From assembly GCA_947456845.1 (NCBI GenBank), contig CANGUJ010000029.1, positions 1-16,955 of the forward strand: DNA of 16,955 nt, in the 5' to 3' direction. A model generated the notes under the pieces. That model searched no databases, had not been told where the DNA came from, and was given only the letters and a program-made list of their open reading frames with translations. This stretch comes from Burkholderiales bacterium (GTDB lineage: Bacteria; Pseudomonadota; Gammaproteobacteria; Burkholderiales; JAEUOS01). Within the stretch, counting starts at the first letter, position 1, and each line of letters opens with the position of its first letter. A program made the translations under genes and the position numbers. Positions 1 through 7,098 of the stretch are shown here, piece by piece.

Positions 1-2
1 CC

Positions 3-194
3 GCGCCGGTGGTGGCGCGGCTGGCCGCCGAGATGCAGAAGTTCCAGCAGACCCAGGAGTTCCGGGACTTGCTGGCCAAGTTCGGCATGGAACCGTGGGG
101 CCCGATGAGTCCCGCGGAGTTTGCCGCCTATGTGAAAAACGACATGCCGCGCTGGGCCGAAGCCGTGCGTGTCTCGGGTGCGAAGGTGGATTGA
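3..194 (+). CDS. Bug-family (TctC-like) solute-binding receptor, C-terminal fragment
   Basis: This is the last 63 codons of a gene that begins before the window, in the frame that ends at the TGA at 192-194. The fragment has the pattern that closes Bug receptors: a helix (VARLAAEMQKFQ), a segment of the type FRDLLAKFGMEP, a 'SPAEFAAYV' motif, and a final W(A)EAVRVSGAKVD tail. Bug proteins are periplasmic receptors that bind small carboxylates and are abundant in Burkholderiales; some feed tripartite tricarboxylate transporters. The GTG at position 9 is not a real start, because the family is about 320-330 residues long. The stop lies two bases before the dioxygenase ATG, so the gene belongs to the operon that follows. 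The ligand is unknown. The family call is fairly secure even from the tail alone. Confidence 0.8.
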   Translation, partial: APVVARLAAEMQKFQQTQEFRDLLAKFGMEPWGPMSPAEFAAYVKNDMPRWAEAVRVSGAKVD

Positions 195-196
195 CC

Positions 197-1132
197 ATGG
201 GACTCGAAGTCATACCGATCAACGGTTTCATCGGCGCGGAGATCCGCGGCGCCGACCTGGCGCGGCTCGACGACGCGATGTTCAAGGTGCTGCATGACGC
301 GCTGGTGCAGTACGAGGTGCTGGTCATCCGCGACCAGAAGGCGATGACGCTCGACCACCAGATGGCGTTCGGCGCGCGCTTCGGACCCCTGTCGATCCAT
401 CCGTTCTCGCCCAACATGGAAGACAAGCCCGAGGTCATCCTGCTCGACTACTCGGCCGACCATCCGGCGGCGCGCACCGACATCTGGCACGCCGACGAGA
501 CCTTCCGCCCCAACCCGCCGATCGTCACCATCCTGCGCGCTCGCATCATCCCCGAGCGCGGCGGCGACACCTGCTTCTCCAGCATGACGGCGGCCTATCG
601 CGGCCTGTCCGAGCGCATGAAGCAGCACATCCACGGGCTCGAGTGCCAGCATGACTTCAAGCCCTGGCGCAACCTGTTCGAAGGCTCGCCGGCACTGCGC
701 GCGAAGCTGCGCGAACTGGAAGACGAGTTTCCCAATCCGTGGCATCCGGTGGTGCGGGTGCATCCGGTGTCGGGCAGGCGCGCGATCTACGTCAACCGCC
801 AGTTCTCGGTGCGCATCAAGGGCCTGAAAAGCGACGAGAGCGCCGCCCTGCTGGAATTCCTCTACGCCCAGGCGGCGGTGCCGGAATACCAGTTGCGGGT
901 CAAATGGCAGCCCGATACGGTGGTGCTGTGGGACAACCGCTCGCTCCTGCACTATGCGCCGCACGACTACTACCCGCAGCGCCGCAGCATGGAGCGCGTG
1001 ACCGTCACCGGCGACATCCCGATCGGCGTCACCGGCGAGTACACCCCCGAGACGGTGGCCGGCAACGGCATGGTCAACCCGACCGAAGCGCCGAAGAAGC
1101 CCCCGAAGCGCCACTTCGAGCGCACCGCCTGA
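197..1132 (+). CDS. TauD/TfdA-family Fe(II)/2-oxoglutarate-dependent dioxygenase
   Basis: The 311-residue product matches the usual length of the TauD/TfdA family. The iron-binding facial triad is visible: H98-x-D100 in IWHADETF, and the distal H252 in WDNRSLLHYAP. R263 lies 11 residues after that histidine, the same spacing as the 2-oxoglutarate-binding arginine of TauD (H255 to R266). The enzyme should couple 2-oxoglutarate decarboxylation to hydroxylation of a substrate, often releasing sulfite, an aldehyde or a phenol from an anionic compound. The start is the ATG two bases after the receptor stop. A longer in-frame ORF from 95 overlaps the receptor and is rejected because MGLEVIPINGFIGAEIRG is the normal family N-terminus. 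The stop overlaps the next start (TGATG). The substrate is not predictable; it is probably an intermediate or side substrate of the operon. Confidence 0.9.
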   Translation: MGLEVIPINGFIGAEIRGADLARLDDAMFKVLHDALVQYEVLVIRDQKAMTLDHQMAFGARFGPLSIHPFSPNMEDKPEVILLDYSADHPAARTDIWHADETFRPNPPIVTILRARIIPERGGDTCFSSMTAAYRGLSERMKQHIHGLECQHDFKPWRNLFEGSPALRAKLRELEDEFPNPWHPVVRVHPVSGRRAIYVNRQFSVRIKGLKSDESAALLEFLYAQAAVPEYQLRVKWQPDTVVLWDNRSLLHYAPHDYYPQRRSMERVTVTGDIPIGVTGEYTPETVAGNGMVNPTEAPKKPPKRHFERTA

Positions 1133-2115
1133 TGCGCATCTGCATTTTCGGCGCCGGTGCCATCGGCGGCACGCTCGGCGTGCGCCTGGCGCAGGCTGGC
1201 CATGAGGTGAGCCTGGTGGCGCGCGGCGCGCATCTCGCCGCCATGCGCACGCACGGCCTGACGTTGCTGAAGGGCGGGGCGCGCCACAGCGTGCGCCTCC
1301 CGGCCGTCGACGACCCCGCCCAGCTGGGTGTGCAGGATCTCGTGGTCATCGCCATGAAGAGCCACAGCCTGCCGGGCGCGGTCGAGGGCCTCGCGCCGCT
1401 GCTGGGGCCCGATACGGCGGTCCTGAGCATGATGAACGGCATTCCCTGGTGGTTCTTCGACGCCTGGGGAGGCGCCCACGCCGGCCTTGCGGTCAAGGCC
1501 TGCGATCCGGATGGACGCATAGCCCGTGCCGTCGCCCCGTCGCGGGTGGTGGGCGGGGTGGTTTTCATGGCCGCCGACGTGCCCGAGCCCGGCGTGGTGC
1601 GCCACAATTCAGGCAACCGCCTGGTGATCGGCGAGCCCTCGCACCGGCCTTCGGCGCGCGTCGCCGCTCTCGCGGCCGCGCTGTGCGGCGCGGGTTTCGA
1701 GGCGGTTGCCAGCGACAGCATCCGCCGCGACATCTGGCAAAAGCTGCTCGGCAACCTGTGCTTCAACCCGGTGTCGGTGCTCGCAGGCGCCTCCACCGAC
1801 CTGATGCTCGCCGACCGCTACATGTGCGCCATGTTCGCGGCCATGATGCGCGAGGCCATGACCCTGGCCGCGGCGCTCGGGCTCGACATGGACGTGGACC
1901 CGGAAAAACGCATGGACCAGACGCGCAAGCTGGGCGCCATCAAGTCTTCCATGCTGCAGGACGCGGAGGCGGGGCGGCCGATCGAACTCGACGCGATCGT
2001 CGGCAGCGTGGTGGAAATCGCAGCGCATGTCGGCGTGCCGACGCCGTTCGTCGATGCGGTGTACGGCACGCTGCGGGTGCGCGCCGCCAACCTCGGCCTG
2101 TACCCCGGGCCATGA
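1132..2115 (+). CDS. Ketopantoate-reductase-like (ApbA/PanE family) NADP-dependent dehydrogenase
   Basis: This is a 327-residue protein. It opens with a Rossmann nucleotide-binding motif, IFGAGAIGG, at residues 5-13. Family catalytic and binding positions are present: N102 in MMNGI, K204 in IWQKLLGNLCFNP (matching the catalytic lysine of PanE), and SSMLQD followed by E285 in IELDAI. The fold reduces 2-keto acids such as ketopantoate to 2-hydroxy acids, or runs in reverse. The gene starts inside the previous stop (TGATG) and ends in an ATGA overlap with the next gene. It sits among catabolic genes with no other pantothenate gene nearby, so a role in reducing or oxidising a pathway keto or hydroxy acid is more likely than vitamin synthesis. 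I therefore give no panE symbol. The family call is secure, the substrate is not. Confidence 0.88.
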   Translation: MRICIFGAGAIGGTLGVRLAQAGHEVSLVARGAHLAAMRTHGLTLLKGGARHSVRLPAVDDPAQLGVQDLVVIAMKSHSLPGAVEGLAPLLGPDTAVLSMMNGIPWWFFDAWGGAHAGLAVKACDPDGRIARAVAPSRVVGGVVFMAADVPEPGVVRHNSGNRLVIGEPSHRPSARVAALAAALCGAGFEAVASDSIRRDIWQKLLGNLCFNPVSVLAGASTDLMLADRYMCAMFAAMMREAMTLAAALGLDMDVDPEKRMDQTRKLGAIKSSMLQDAEAGRPIELDAIVGSVVEIAAHVGVPTPFVDAVYGTLRVRAANLGLYPGP

Positions 2116-3062
2116 GGACGCGCATCACGGAGCTCCTGGGCATCCGCCTGCCGATCGTGCAGGCCGGCATGAGCTGGGCCTCTTCCAACGCGGCCCTGCC
2201 GCTGGCGGTGGCGAGGGCGGGCGGGCTGGGCGTGATCGCGGCCGGGCCGATGCGTCCGGACGCGCTGCGCGCGGCTATCTGCGACGTGCGCGCCGGCACC
2301 GACGCACCGTTCGCCGTGAACGTGCCGCTCTACAACAAGGATGCCGCAGCCTACCTGGACATCGTCGAGGAGGAGCGGGTGCCCATCATCATCGCCTCGC
2401 AGGGCGGCCCGAAGGCGCACCTGGCGCGCTTCCACGCCATGGGCGTCAAGTGGCTGCATGTGGTGGCTTCACCGGCGCATGCGCAAAAGGCCGAGGACGC
2501 CGGCGTCGACGCGCTGGTGGTGGTCGGCGCCGAAGCGGGCGGCCATCCGCCGCCCGACGAGGTGGGCACGCTGGTGCTGGTGCGGGCGGTCGCGCGCGCG
2601 GCGACGCTGCCCATCATCGCCGGCGGCGGCGTGGCCGACGGCCACGGCATGGCGGCATTGATGGCGCTGGGGGCGGACGCGGTGCAACTCGGCACGCGCT
2701 TCCTGATGACCCCGGAGGCGGGCGTGCACGACGCCTACAAGGCGGCCGTGCGCGATGCAGGGCTGGCCGATACCGCGCTGGTCGGGCGCGGCGGCTTGCC
2801 GATCCGCATGCTGCGCAATGCCTTTGCCGCGGCCTACCAGGCGGCGGTCGCCGCGGGCGCCGGCGCGGAGGAACTCAAGACCCTGTTCGCCAGCCGTTCG
2901 CTCAAGGACGCCGCCCTGCGCGGGGATGTCGAGTGGGGCAAGACCGAGGCCGGGCAGAGCGCCGGCCTGATCGATGACATCGTTCCCGCAGGCGCACTGG
3001 TGGCGCGCCTGATGGATGAGTTGCGTGAAGCCATCAACGACCTGAATGGAAAGCTGAAATGA
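2112..3062 (+). CDS. Nitronate monooxygenase / 2-nitropropane dioxygenase-like FMN enzyme
   Basis: The 316-residue TIM-barrel flavoprotein begins with LGIRLPIVQAGM, the usual opening of the NMO/FabK family. The motif GAEAGGHPP places the conserved histidine at H145. The phosphate-binding segment IIAGGGVADGHGMAALMALGADAV and the GTRFLMTPE motif follow at about residues 173-205. Family members oxidise alkyl nitronates, act as NAD(P)H:quinone reductases, or (FabK) reduce enoyl-ACP. The sequence alone does not separate these. At 316 residues it is somewhat shorter than many class I NMOs. The start is the ATG overlapping the previous stop (ATGA), and its own stop overlaps the next gene the same way. 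In this setting it could act on an unsaturated acyl or propionate-3-nitronate-like intermediate, which is speculative. Confidence 0.85.
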   Translation: MRTRITELLGIRLPIVQAGMSWASSNAALPLAVARAGGLGVIAAGPMRPDALRAAICDVRAGTDAPFAVNVPLYNKDAAAYLDIVEEERVPIIIASQGGPKAHLARFHAMGVKWLHVVASPAHAQKAEDAGVDALVVVGAEAGGHPPPDEVGTLVLVRAVARAATLPIIAGGGVADGHGMAALMALGADAVQLGTRFLMTPEAGVHDAYKAAVRDAGLADTALVGRGGLPIRMLRNAFAAAYQAAVAAGAGAEELKTLFASRSLKDAALRGDVEWGKTEAGQSAGLIDDIVPAGALVARLMDELREAINDLNGKLK

Positions 3063-3793
3063 GTGACCTGCTGGTAGTCAAGGACCGCAGCGGCGTGCGC
3101 CTGATCGTCATGAACCGACCGGACAGGCGCAACGCCCTCAATACCGACCTCACGCGCGAGCTGCTGATCTCCCTGGAGGATGCCGACGACGACGAGGCCG
3201 TCGGCGCGGTGGTGCTGACCGGCGCCGGGCCGAGCTTCTGCGCGGGCGCCGACCTCGCGGAATTCAAGGATCTCACGCCCGAGCGCGCCCACCTGGTGGA
3301 GGCGCGCGCCCGGCTCACCGCCAACCTGCACGGCATATTCAGGCTGATGAAGAAGCCGGTGGTCACCGCCATCAATGGCGCGGCCATGGGCGGGGGCGCC
3401 GGGCTCGCCCTGGCGGGCGACATGGCGGTGATGGGCGAGACCGCCAAGCTGGGCTTCCCGGAGGTTACCCACGGCATCGTCGCCGCGATCGTCATGTCCA
3501 ACCTGGTGCGTCAGTGCGGCCGCAAGGCGGCCTTCGAGCTGGTGGCGCTGGGCCAGCCCATCGTCAGCCTGCGCGCGCTGGAACTGGGCATGGTCAACCG
3601 CGTCGTGCGCAACGAGGATGTGGTCAAGGAAGCCGTGGCGATCGCCGAACGGCTGGCCGGCGTGAGCCGGCCGGCCATGGCCCTGACCAAGCAGCTGTTC
3701 CATGAGGTATCCGAGCTGCCGTTCGACGCGGCGCTGGAAAAAGGCCGCGAGGCCAACGAGCGCATGCGCGGGTTTCGCCAGGCCGGCGCATGA
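3059..3793 (+). CDS. Enoyl-CoA hydratase/isomerase family protein lacking the first catalytic glutamate
   Basis: The 244-residue crotonase-fold protein has the N-terminal NRPDRRNALN motif and the oxyanion-hole segment FCAGADLAEF (about residues 60-69). A second oxyanion segment, INGAAMGGGAGLALAGD, spans residues 105-121. In ordinary hydratases the fifth position of GGGxE is a catalytic glutamate (E144 in rat ECH). Here it is G115. The second glutamate position (rat E164) is kept as E135 in FPEVTHG. Crotonase-fold enoyl-CoA isomerases and dehalogenases also lack the first glutamate, so this protein may be an isomerase or have another acyl-CoA activity rather than a simple hydratase. It overlaps both neighbours by ATGA. 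A second, complete hydratase lies further down the same operon, so the two probably do different jobs. Confidence 0.88.
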   Translation: MSDLLVVKDRSGVRLIVMNRPDRRNALNTDLTRELLISLEDADDDEAVGAVVLTGAGPSFCAGADLAEFKDLTPERAHLVEARARLTANLHGIFRLMKKPVVTAINGAAMGGGAGLALAGDMAVMGETAKLGFPEVTHGIVAAIVMSNLVRQCGRKAAFELVALGQPIVSLRALELGMVNRVVRNEDVVKEAVAIAERLAGVSRPAMALTKQLFHEVSELPFDAALEKGREANERMRGFRQAGA

Positions 3794-4140
3794 TCAAGAC
3801 CGTTTCGCTGCTCACCCGCAAGGCGGGCATGAGCCATGATGAATTCGTCGACCGTTGGGTCAACGAGCACGCGCCGCTGGCGCATGCGGTGCCGGGCCTG
3901 CGCCGCTATGTCTTGACGCTCATCGAATCACAGCCCGAGCGCGCCGACATTCCGTCGCATGACATCGAGGTCGATGGCATCGCCGAACTCTGGTACGACG
4001 ATCTGGAGGCCATGCGCGTCGCCGCCGCCACGCTCGAGATGCGGGCGCTGCGCGCGCACGGCGCCGAGATCATCGGCCGCATCAAGAACTATGTCACCAC
4101 CGAGAAGCAGGTGATTCCCGCGCCTCACGGTGCGAACTGA
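3790..4140 (+). CDS. EthD-domain small protein
   Basis: This is a 116-residue protein with a single EthD-type dimeric alpha/beta-barrel domain. The signature is VSLLTRKAGMSHDEFVDRW followed by NEHAPLA, with a conserved H27, and then a GIAELWYDDLEAM segment. EthD was named from an ether-degradation cluster. Related domains in catabolic operons act as small cofactor-free lyases, decarboxylases or isomerases, or as accessory proteins. No cofactor-binding motif or export signal is visible, so it is probably cytosolic. The ATG lies in an ATGA overlap with the hydratase-like gene. The next gene follows after 21 bases with its own ribosome-binding site. The exact reaction is unknown. Confidence 0.82.
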   Translation: MIKTVSLLTRKAGMSHDEFVDRWVNEHAPLAHAVPGLRRYVLTLIESQPERADIPSHDIEVDGIAELWYDDLEAMRVAAATLEMRALRAHGAEIIGRIKNYVTTEKQVIPAPHGAN

Positions 4141-4161
4141 GGCTAACCGAGGGAGACTGCA

Positions 4162-5142
4162 ATGCCGCGCTTTGCATTCCTGTTGCGCGCCGTCGCCGCG
4201 CCCCTGCTGCTGGCGCTAAGCGGCGCCGCGGTTGCGCAGCAGGCCTGGCCCAGCCGTCCGATCCGTCTGATCGCGGTCTTTTCCGCCGGCAGCACCGTCG
4301 ACATCATGGCGCGTACCATCGCGCCGCCGCTTGCCGAACTGCTCGGGCAAAGCGTGGTGGTCGAGAACAAGGGCGGCGCTGGCGGCAACATCGGCGTGGA
4401 CGCGATCGCCAAGGCGGTCCCCGACGGGTACACGGTCGGTATTGCCACCACCGGGCCGCTGGCCATCAATCCGCACCTCATGGCGAAGATGCCCTACGAT
4501 CCCCTGAAGGATGTGGCGCCGGTGGTATTGCTGGCCGTCGGCCCCAACGTCATGGTGGTGCACCCTTCGGTACCGGCAAAGACCATCGGCGAGCTCATCG
4601 CGCTGGCGAAGGCGAAGCCCGGCTCGCTCAGCTACGGCTCGTCCGGCGTGGGCAGCACCAACCATCTGGCGGGCGAACTGTTCCGCGCGATCGCCGGCGT
4701 GGATCTGGTGCATGTGCCCTACAAAGGCAACCAAGAGGCGTTGACGGACGTGCTTTCAGGACAGATCCAGATCCTTTTTTCGGGTCTGCCGCCGATCGCC
4801 TCCAACCTGCAGTCCGGGCGCATCCGCGCGCTGGTGGTGGCCGGGGACAAGCGCCTGTCGGCCATTCCCGACGTGCCCACGGTGGCCGAGGCCGGACTCA
4901 AGGGCGCCGAGGTGATGCCCTGGTACGGCGTGATCGCCCCGGCAGGCACGTCGAACGACATCGTCAACCGGCTCAACGAGGCGGTCGCGCGGGTGATGGC
5001 GCGGCCCGAGGTGCGCGCCAAGTTCCAGGCCACCGGCTCCGAGCCGGCGGTGGGCACGCCGGCCGAGTTCGGCGCGCTGATCCGCACCGAGGGCACGCGC
5101 TGGCGCGACGTAATCCGCCGCGCCAACATCAAGCTCGAGTGA
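4162..5142 (+). CDS. Bug-family (TctC-like) periplasmic solute-binding receptor
   Basis: The 326-residue protein has a normal Bug length. A Sec signal peptide covers residues 1-25, with a hydrophobic core LLLALSGAAVA and likely cleavage at AVA-QQ. Bug hallmarks follow in order: WPSRPIRLIAVFSAGSTVDIMAR, VVENKGGAGGNIG (about 66-78), the HLAGELF segment, a VPYKG motif and PDVPTVAEAG. The usual VENRPGAGG loop reads NKGGAGG here, so a conserved proline is replaced by glycine. The receptor should capture a carboxylate or amide-type ligand in the periplasm. No TctA/TctB membrane partner is in the window. The start is supported by a purine-rich GAGGGAGA at 4149-4156, five bases upstream. It is the second receptor of the same operon, after the fragment at the window start. 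Confidence 0.92.
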   Translation: MPRFAFLLRAVAAPLLLALSGAAVAQQAWPSRPIRLIAVFSAGSTVDIMARTIAPPLAELLGQSVVVENKGGAGGNIGVDAIAKAVPDGYTVGIATTGPLAINPHLMAKMPYDPLKDVAPVVLLAVGPNVMVVHPSVPAKTIGELIALAKAKPGSLSYGSSGVGSTNHLAGELFRAIAGVDLVHVPYKGNQEALTDVLSGQIQILFSGLPPIASNLQSGRIRALVVAGDKRLSAIPDVPTVAEAGLKGAEVMPWYGVIAPAGTSNDIVNRLNEAVARVMARPEVRAKFQATGSEPAVGTPAEFGALIRTEGTRWRDVIRRANIKLE

Positions 5143-5149
5143 GGTTGCC

Positions 5150-6346
5150 ATGAAGCCTTTGCAGGGCATCACCATCCTCGACCTGTCGCGTGTGCTGGCC
5201 TGCCCGTTCGCCAGCATGATCCTGGCCGAGATGGGGGCCGCCGTCATCAAGGTGGAGCAGCCCGGCGAGGGCGATGAGACGCGCGGCTTCGAACCCTTCG
5301 CCAGCGCATCCGGCGGCAGCGAATCGGCCTATTTCATGGCCTTCAACCGGTCCAAGCGCTCCATCACGGTGAACCTGCGCGCGCCGGAAGGCCAGGCGAT
5401 CATCCGCGAACTGGCCGCGCAGGCGGACGTGTTCGTGGAGAATTTCCCGGTCGGCACGCTCAGGCGCTACGGCCTGGATTACACCGCCATCCGCGCGGTG
5501 AACGAGCGCATCGTCTACGCCTCCTGCACCGGGTTCGGCCAGACCGGGCCGTATGCCAAGCGCAAGGGCTACGACACGGTCTTCCAGGCCATGGCGGGGC
5601 TCATGAGCCTGACCGGTGAGCGCGGCGGCGGGCCGGTCAAGCCCGGCCTGCCGGTGGCCGACCTGACCTCGGGCCTGTGGGTGGCCATCGCCATCCTCTC
5701 GGCCCTCCAGGGGCGGCATTCAACGGGGCAGGGCTGCCACATCGATTTCTCGATGATGGATGGCCAGGTGGGCCTGCTTTCGCTGGCCGCGGCGCGCTTC
5801 TTCGCATTGGGCGAGGTGCCGCCGCGCCTGGGCACCGAGCATCCGGGGCGTGTGCCGTCGGCCACCTTCAAGTGCGCGGACGGCAAGTGGCTGCACATCA
5901 CCTGCAGCGACCAGCACTGGATGCCGCTCATGAAGGTGTTGAAGCTGGAGGACTGGGGCGGCGAGGCCGCGCTGCAGGACAACGCCGTGCGGGTGGCGCG
6001 CCGCGATGAGGTGATGGCGAAACTCACCGAGGCCATCGCCCAATGGCAGCGCGACGAACTCGGCGCCGCCTGCGACGCCGTCGGCGTGCCGGCCGGGCCG
6101 ATCAATCATGTGGACGAGGTGTTCGCCGACCCGCATGTGGCCGCGCGCGGCATGCGTGCCAGCTTCGAGCACCCCGTCGTCGGCCGCTTCGACTGCGTGC
6201 CGCTGCCCTACAAGTTCGACGGTTTCGACAATCCCGCGCATGAGCGTCCGCCGCTCCTGGGCGAGCATACCGACGACATCCTGTCCACCCGGCTGGGCAA
6301 GAGCGCAGCCGACATCGCGGCCCTGCGCGCGGCCAAGGCGATCTGA
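5150..6346 (+). CDS. Class III CoA-transferase (CaiB/BaiF family)
   Basis: The 398-residue product has the usual family length. The N-terminus LQGITILDLSRVLACPFASMILAEMGAAVIKVE is diagnostic, as is the AFNRSKRSITVNL segment near residue 65. The catalytic aspartate that forms the acyl-CoA anhydride intermediate is D171 in GLPVADLTSG. The C-terminal half has the AGPINHVDEVFADPHV pattern. The enzyme should move CoA from a donor thioester to a free carboxylate, activating the imported substrate or an intermediate. It starts seven bases after the receptor stop, with GAGG overlapping that stop. It is followed at two bases by the second hydratase. Formyl-CoA, carnitine, benzylsuccinate and mesaconyl transferases share this fold; I cannot choose between them. 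Confidence 0.92.
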   Translation: MKPLQGITILDLSRVLACPFASMILAEMGAAVIKVEQPGEGDETRGFEPFASASGGSESAYFMAFNRSKRSITVNLRAPEGQAIIRELAAQADVFVENFPVGTLRRYGLDYTAIRAVNERIVYASCTGFGQTGPYAKRKGYDTVFQAMAGLMSLTGERGGGPVKPGLPVADLTSGLWVAIAILSALQGRHSTGQGCHIDFSMMDGQVGLLSLAAARFFALGEVPPRLGTEHPGRVPSATFKCADGKWLHITCSDQHWMPLMKVLKLEDWGGEAALQDNAVRVARRDEVMAKLTEAIAQWQRDELGAACDAVGVPAGPINHVDEVFADPHVAARGMRASFEHPVVGRFDCVPLPYKFDGFDNPAHERPPLLGEHTDDILSTRLGKSAADIAALRAAKAI

Positions 6347-6348
6347 AC

Positions 6349-7098
6349 ATGACAAGCACCCTCCTGCTGGACACAAGGGATGGCGTGGCCACCCTCACGC
6401 TCAACCGCCCCGAGGCGCGCAATGCGCTCAACAACGCCATGTGCGGCGACCTGCTCGCGGCGCTCATGTCCCTGGCCGCGGACGAGTCGGTGCGGCTGGT
6501 GTTCATCCGCGCCAACGGCCCGGTGTTCTGCGCCGGCGCCGACCTGAAGGAGCGCCAGGGCATGGATGACGACGCCGTGCGTGCGCGGCGCATCAGGGCC
6601 TTTGCCGCCTACCACGCGATCGAATCCCTGCCCATGCCGGCCGTCGCGGTGGTCGAGGGGCCGGCGGTCGGGTCGGGGTGCGAGATCGCCGCGGCCTGCG
6701 ACTTCATCATCGCCACCGAGCGCGCGAGCTTTCGCACCCCCGAGGCCTTGTGGGGCACGGTGGGCGCCACCCAGCGCCTGCCGCGCATCCTCGGCAAGCG
6801 CCTGGCCAAGGACATGATGTTCACCGGCCGCACCCTGTCGGCCGCCGAGGCGGTCGAGGCGGAACTGGTGTCGCGGCTGGTGGGCGCGGAGGCGCTCGAT
6901 GCGACGCTGGCCGAGATCGCCGCGACGATCGTCAAGGCCCCCCCGGCGGCGCTGCGCCTGGCCAAGGCCACCGTCGATCGCGGGCTCGAACTCGATCCCA
7001 AGGGCGCGCTGGCCACCGAGATCCTCGCCATCGAGGAAAACCTGGCGCGCAACAACTGGCGCGCGGGCATCGGCGCCTTTGGCGGCGGCGCGGCATGA
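6349..7098 (+). CDS. Enoyl-CoA hydratase (crotonase family) with both catalytic glutamates
   Basis: The 249-residue crotonase-fold protein has LNRPEARNALNN near residues 18-29 and the oxyanion-hole motif FCAGADLKERQ at 60-70. VGSGCEIAAACDF (107-119) carries the first catalytic glutamate, E112, and FRTPEALWG carries the second, E132. This is the classical arrangement for adding water across a 2-enoyl-CoA double bond. The other crotonase-like protein of this operon has only the second glutamate. It starts two bases after the CoA-transferase stop and overlaps the ligase start by ATGA, so expression is likely linked to both. A beta-oxidation-like step on the CoA-activated substrate is the natural role; the chain or ring type is unknown. 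Confidence 0.9.
   Translation: MTSTLLLDTRDGVATLTLNRPEARNALNNAMCGDLLAALMSLAADESVRLVFIRANGPVFCAGADLKERQGMDDDAVRARRIRAFAAYHAIESLPMPAVAVVEGPAVGSGCEIAAACDFIIATERASFRTPEALWGTVGATQRLPRILGKRLAKDMMFTGRTLSAAEAVEAELVSRLVGAEALDATLAEIAATIVKAPPAALRLAKATVDRGLELDPKGALATEILAIEENLARNNWRAGIGAFGGGAA

Noticed and set aside
1132..2115. Naming this gene panE
   Set aside because: Family residues fit, but ApbA/PanE paralogues are common in catabolic operons and no pantothenate gene is nearby.
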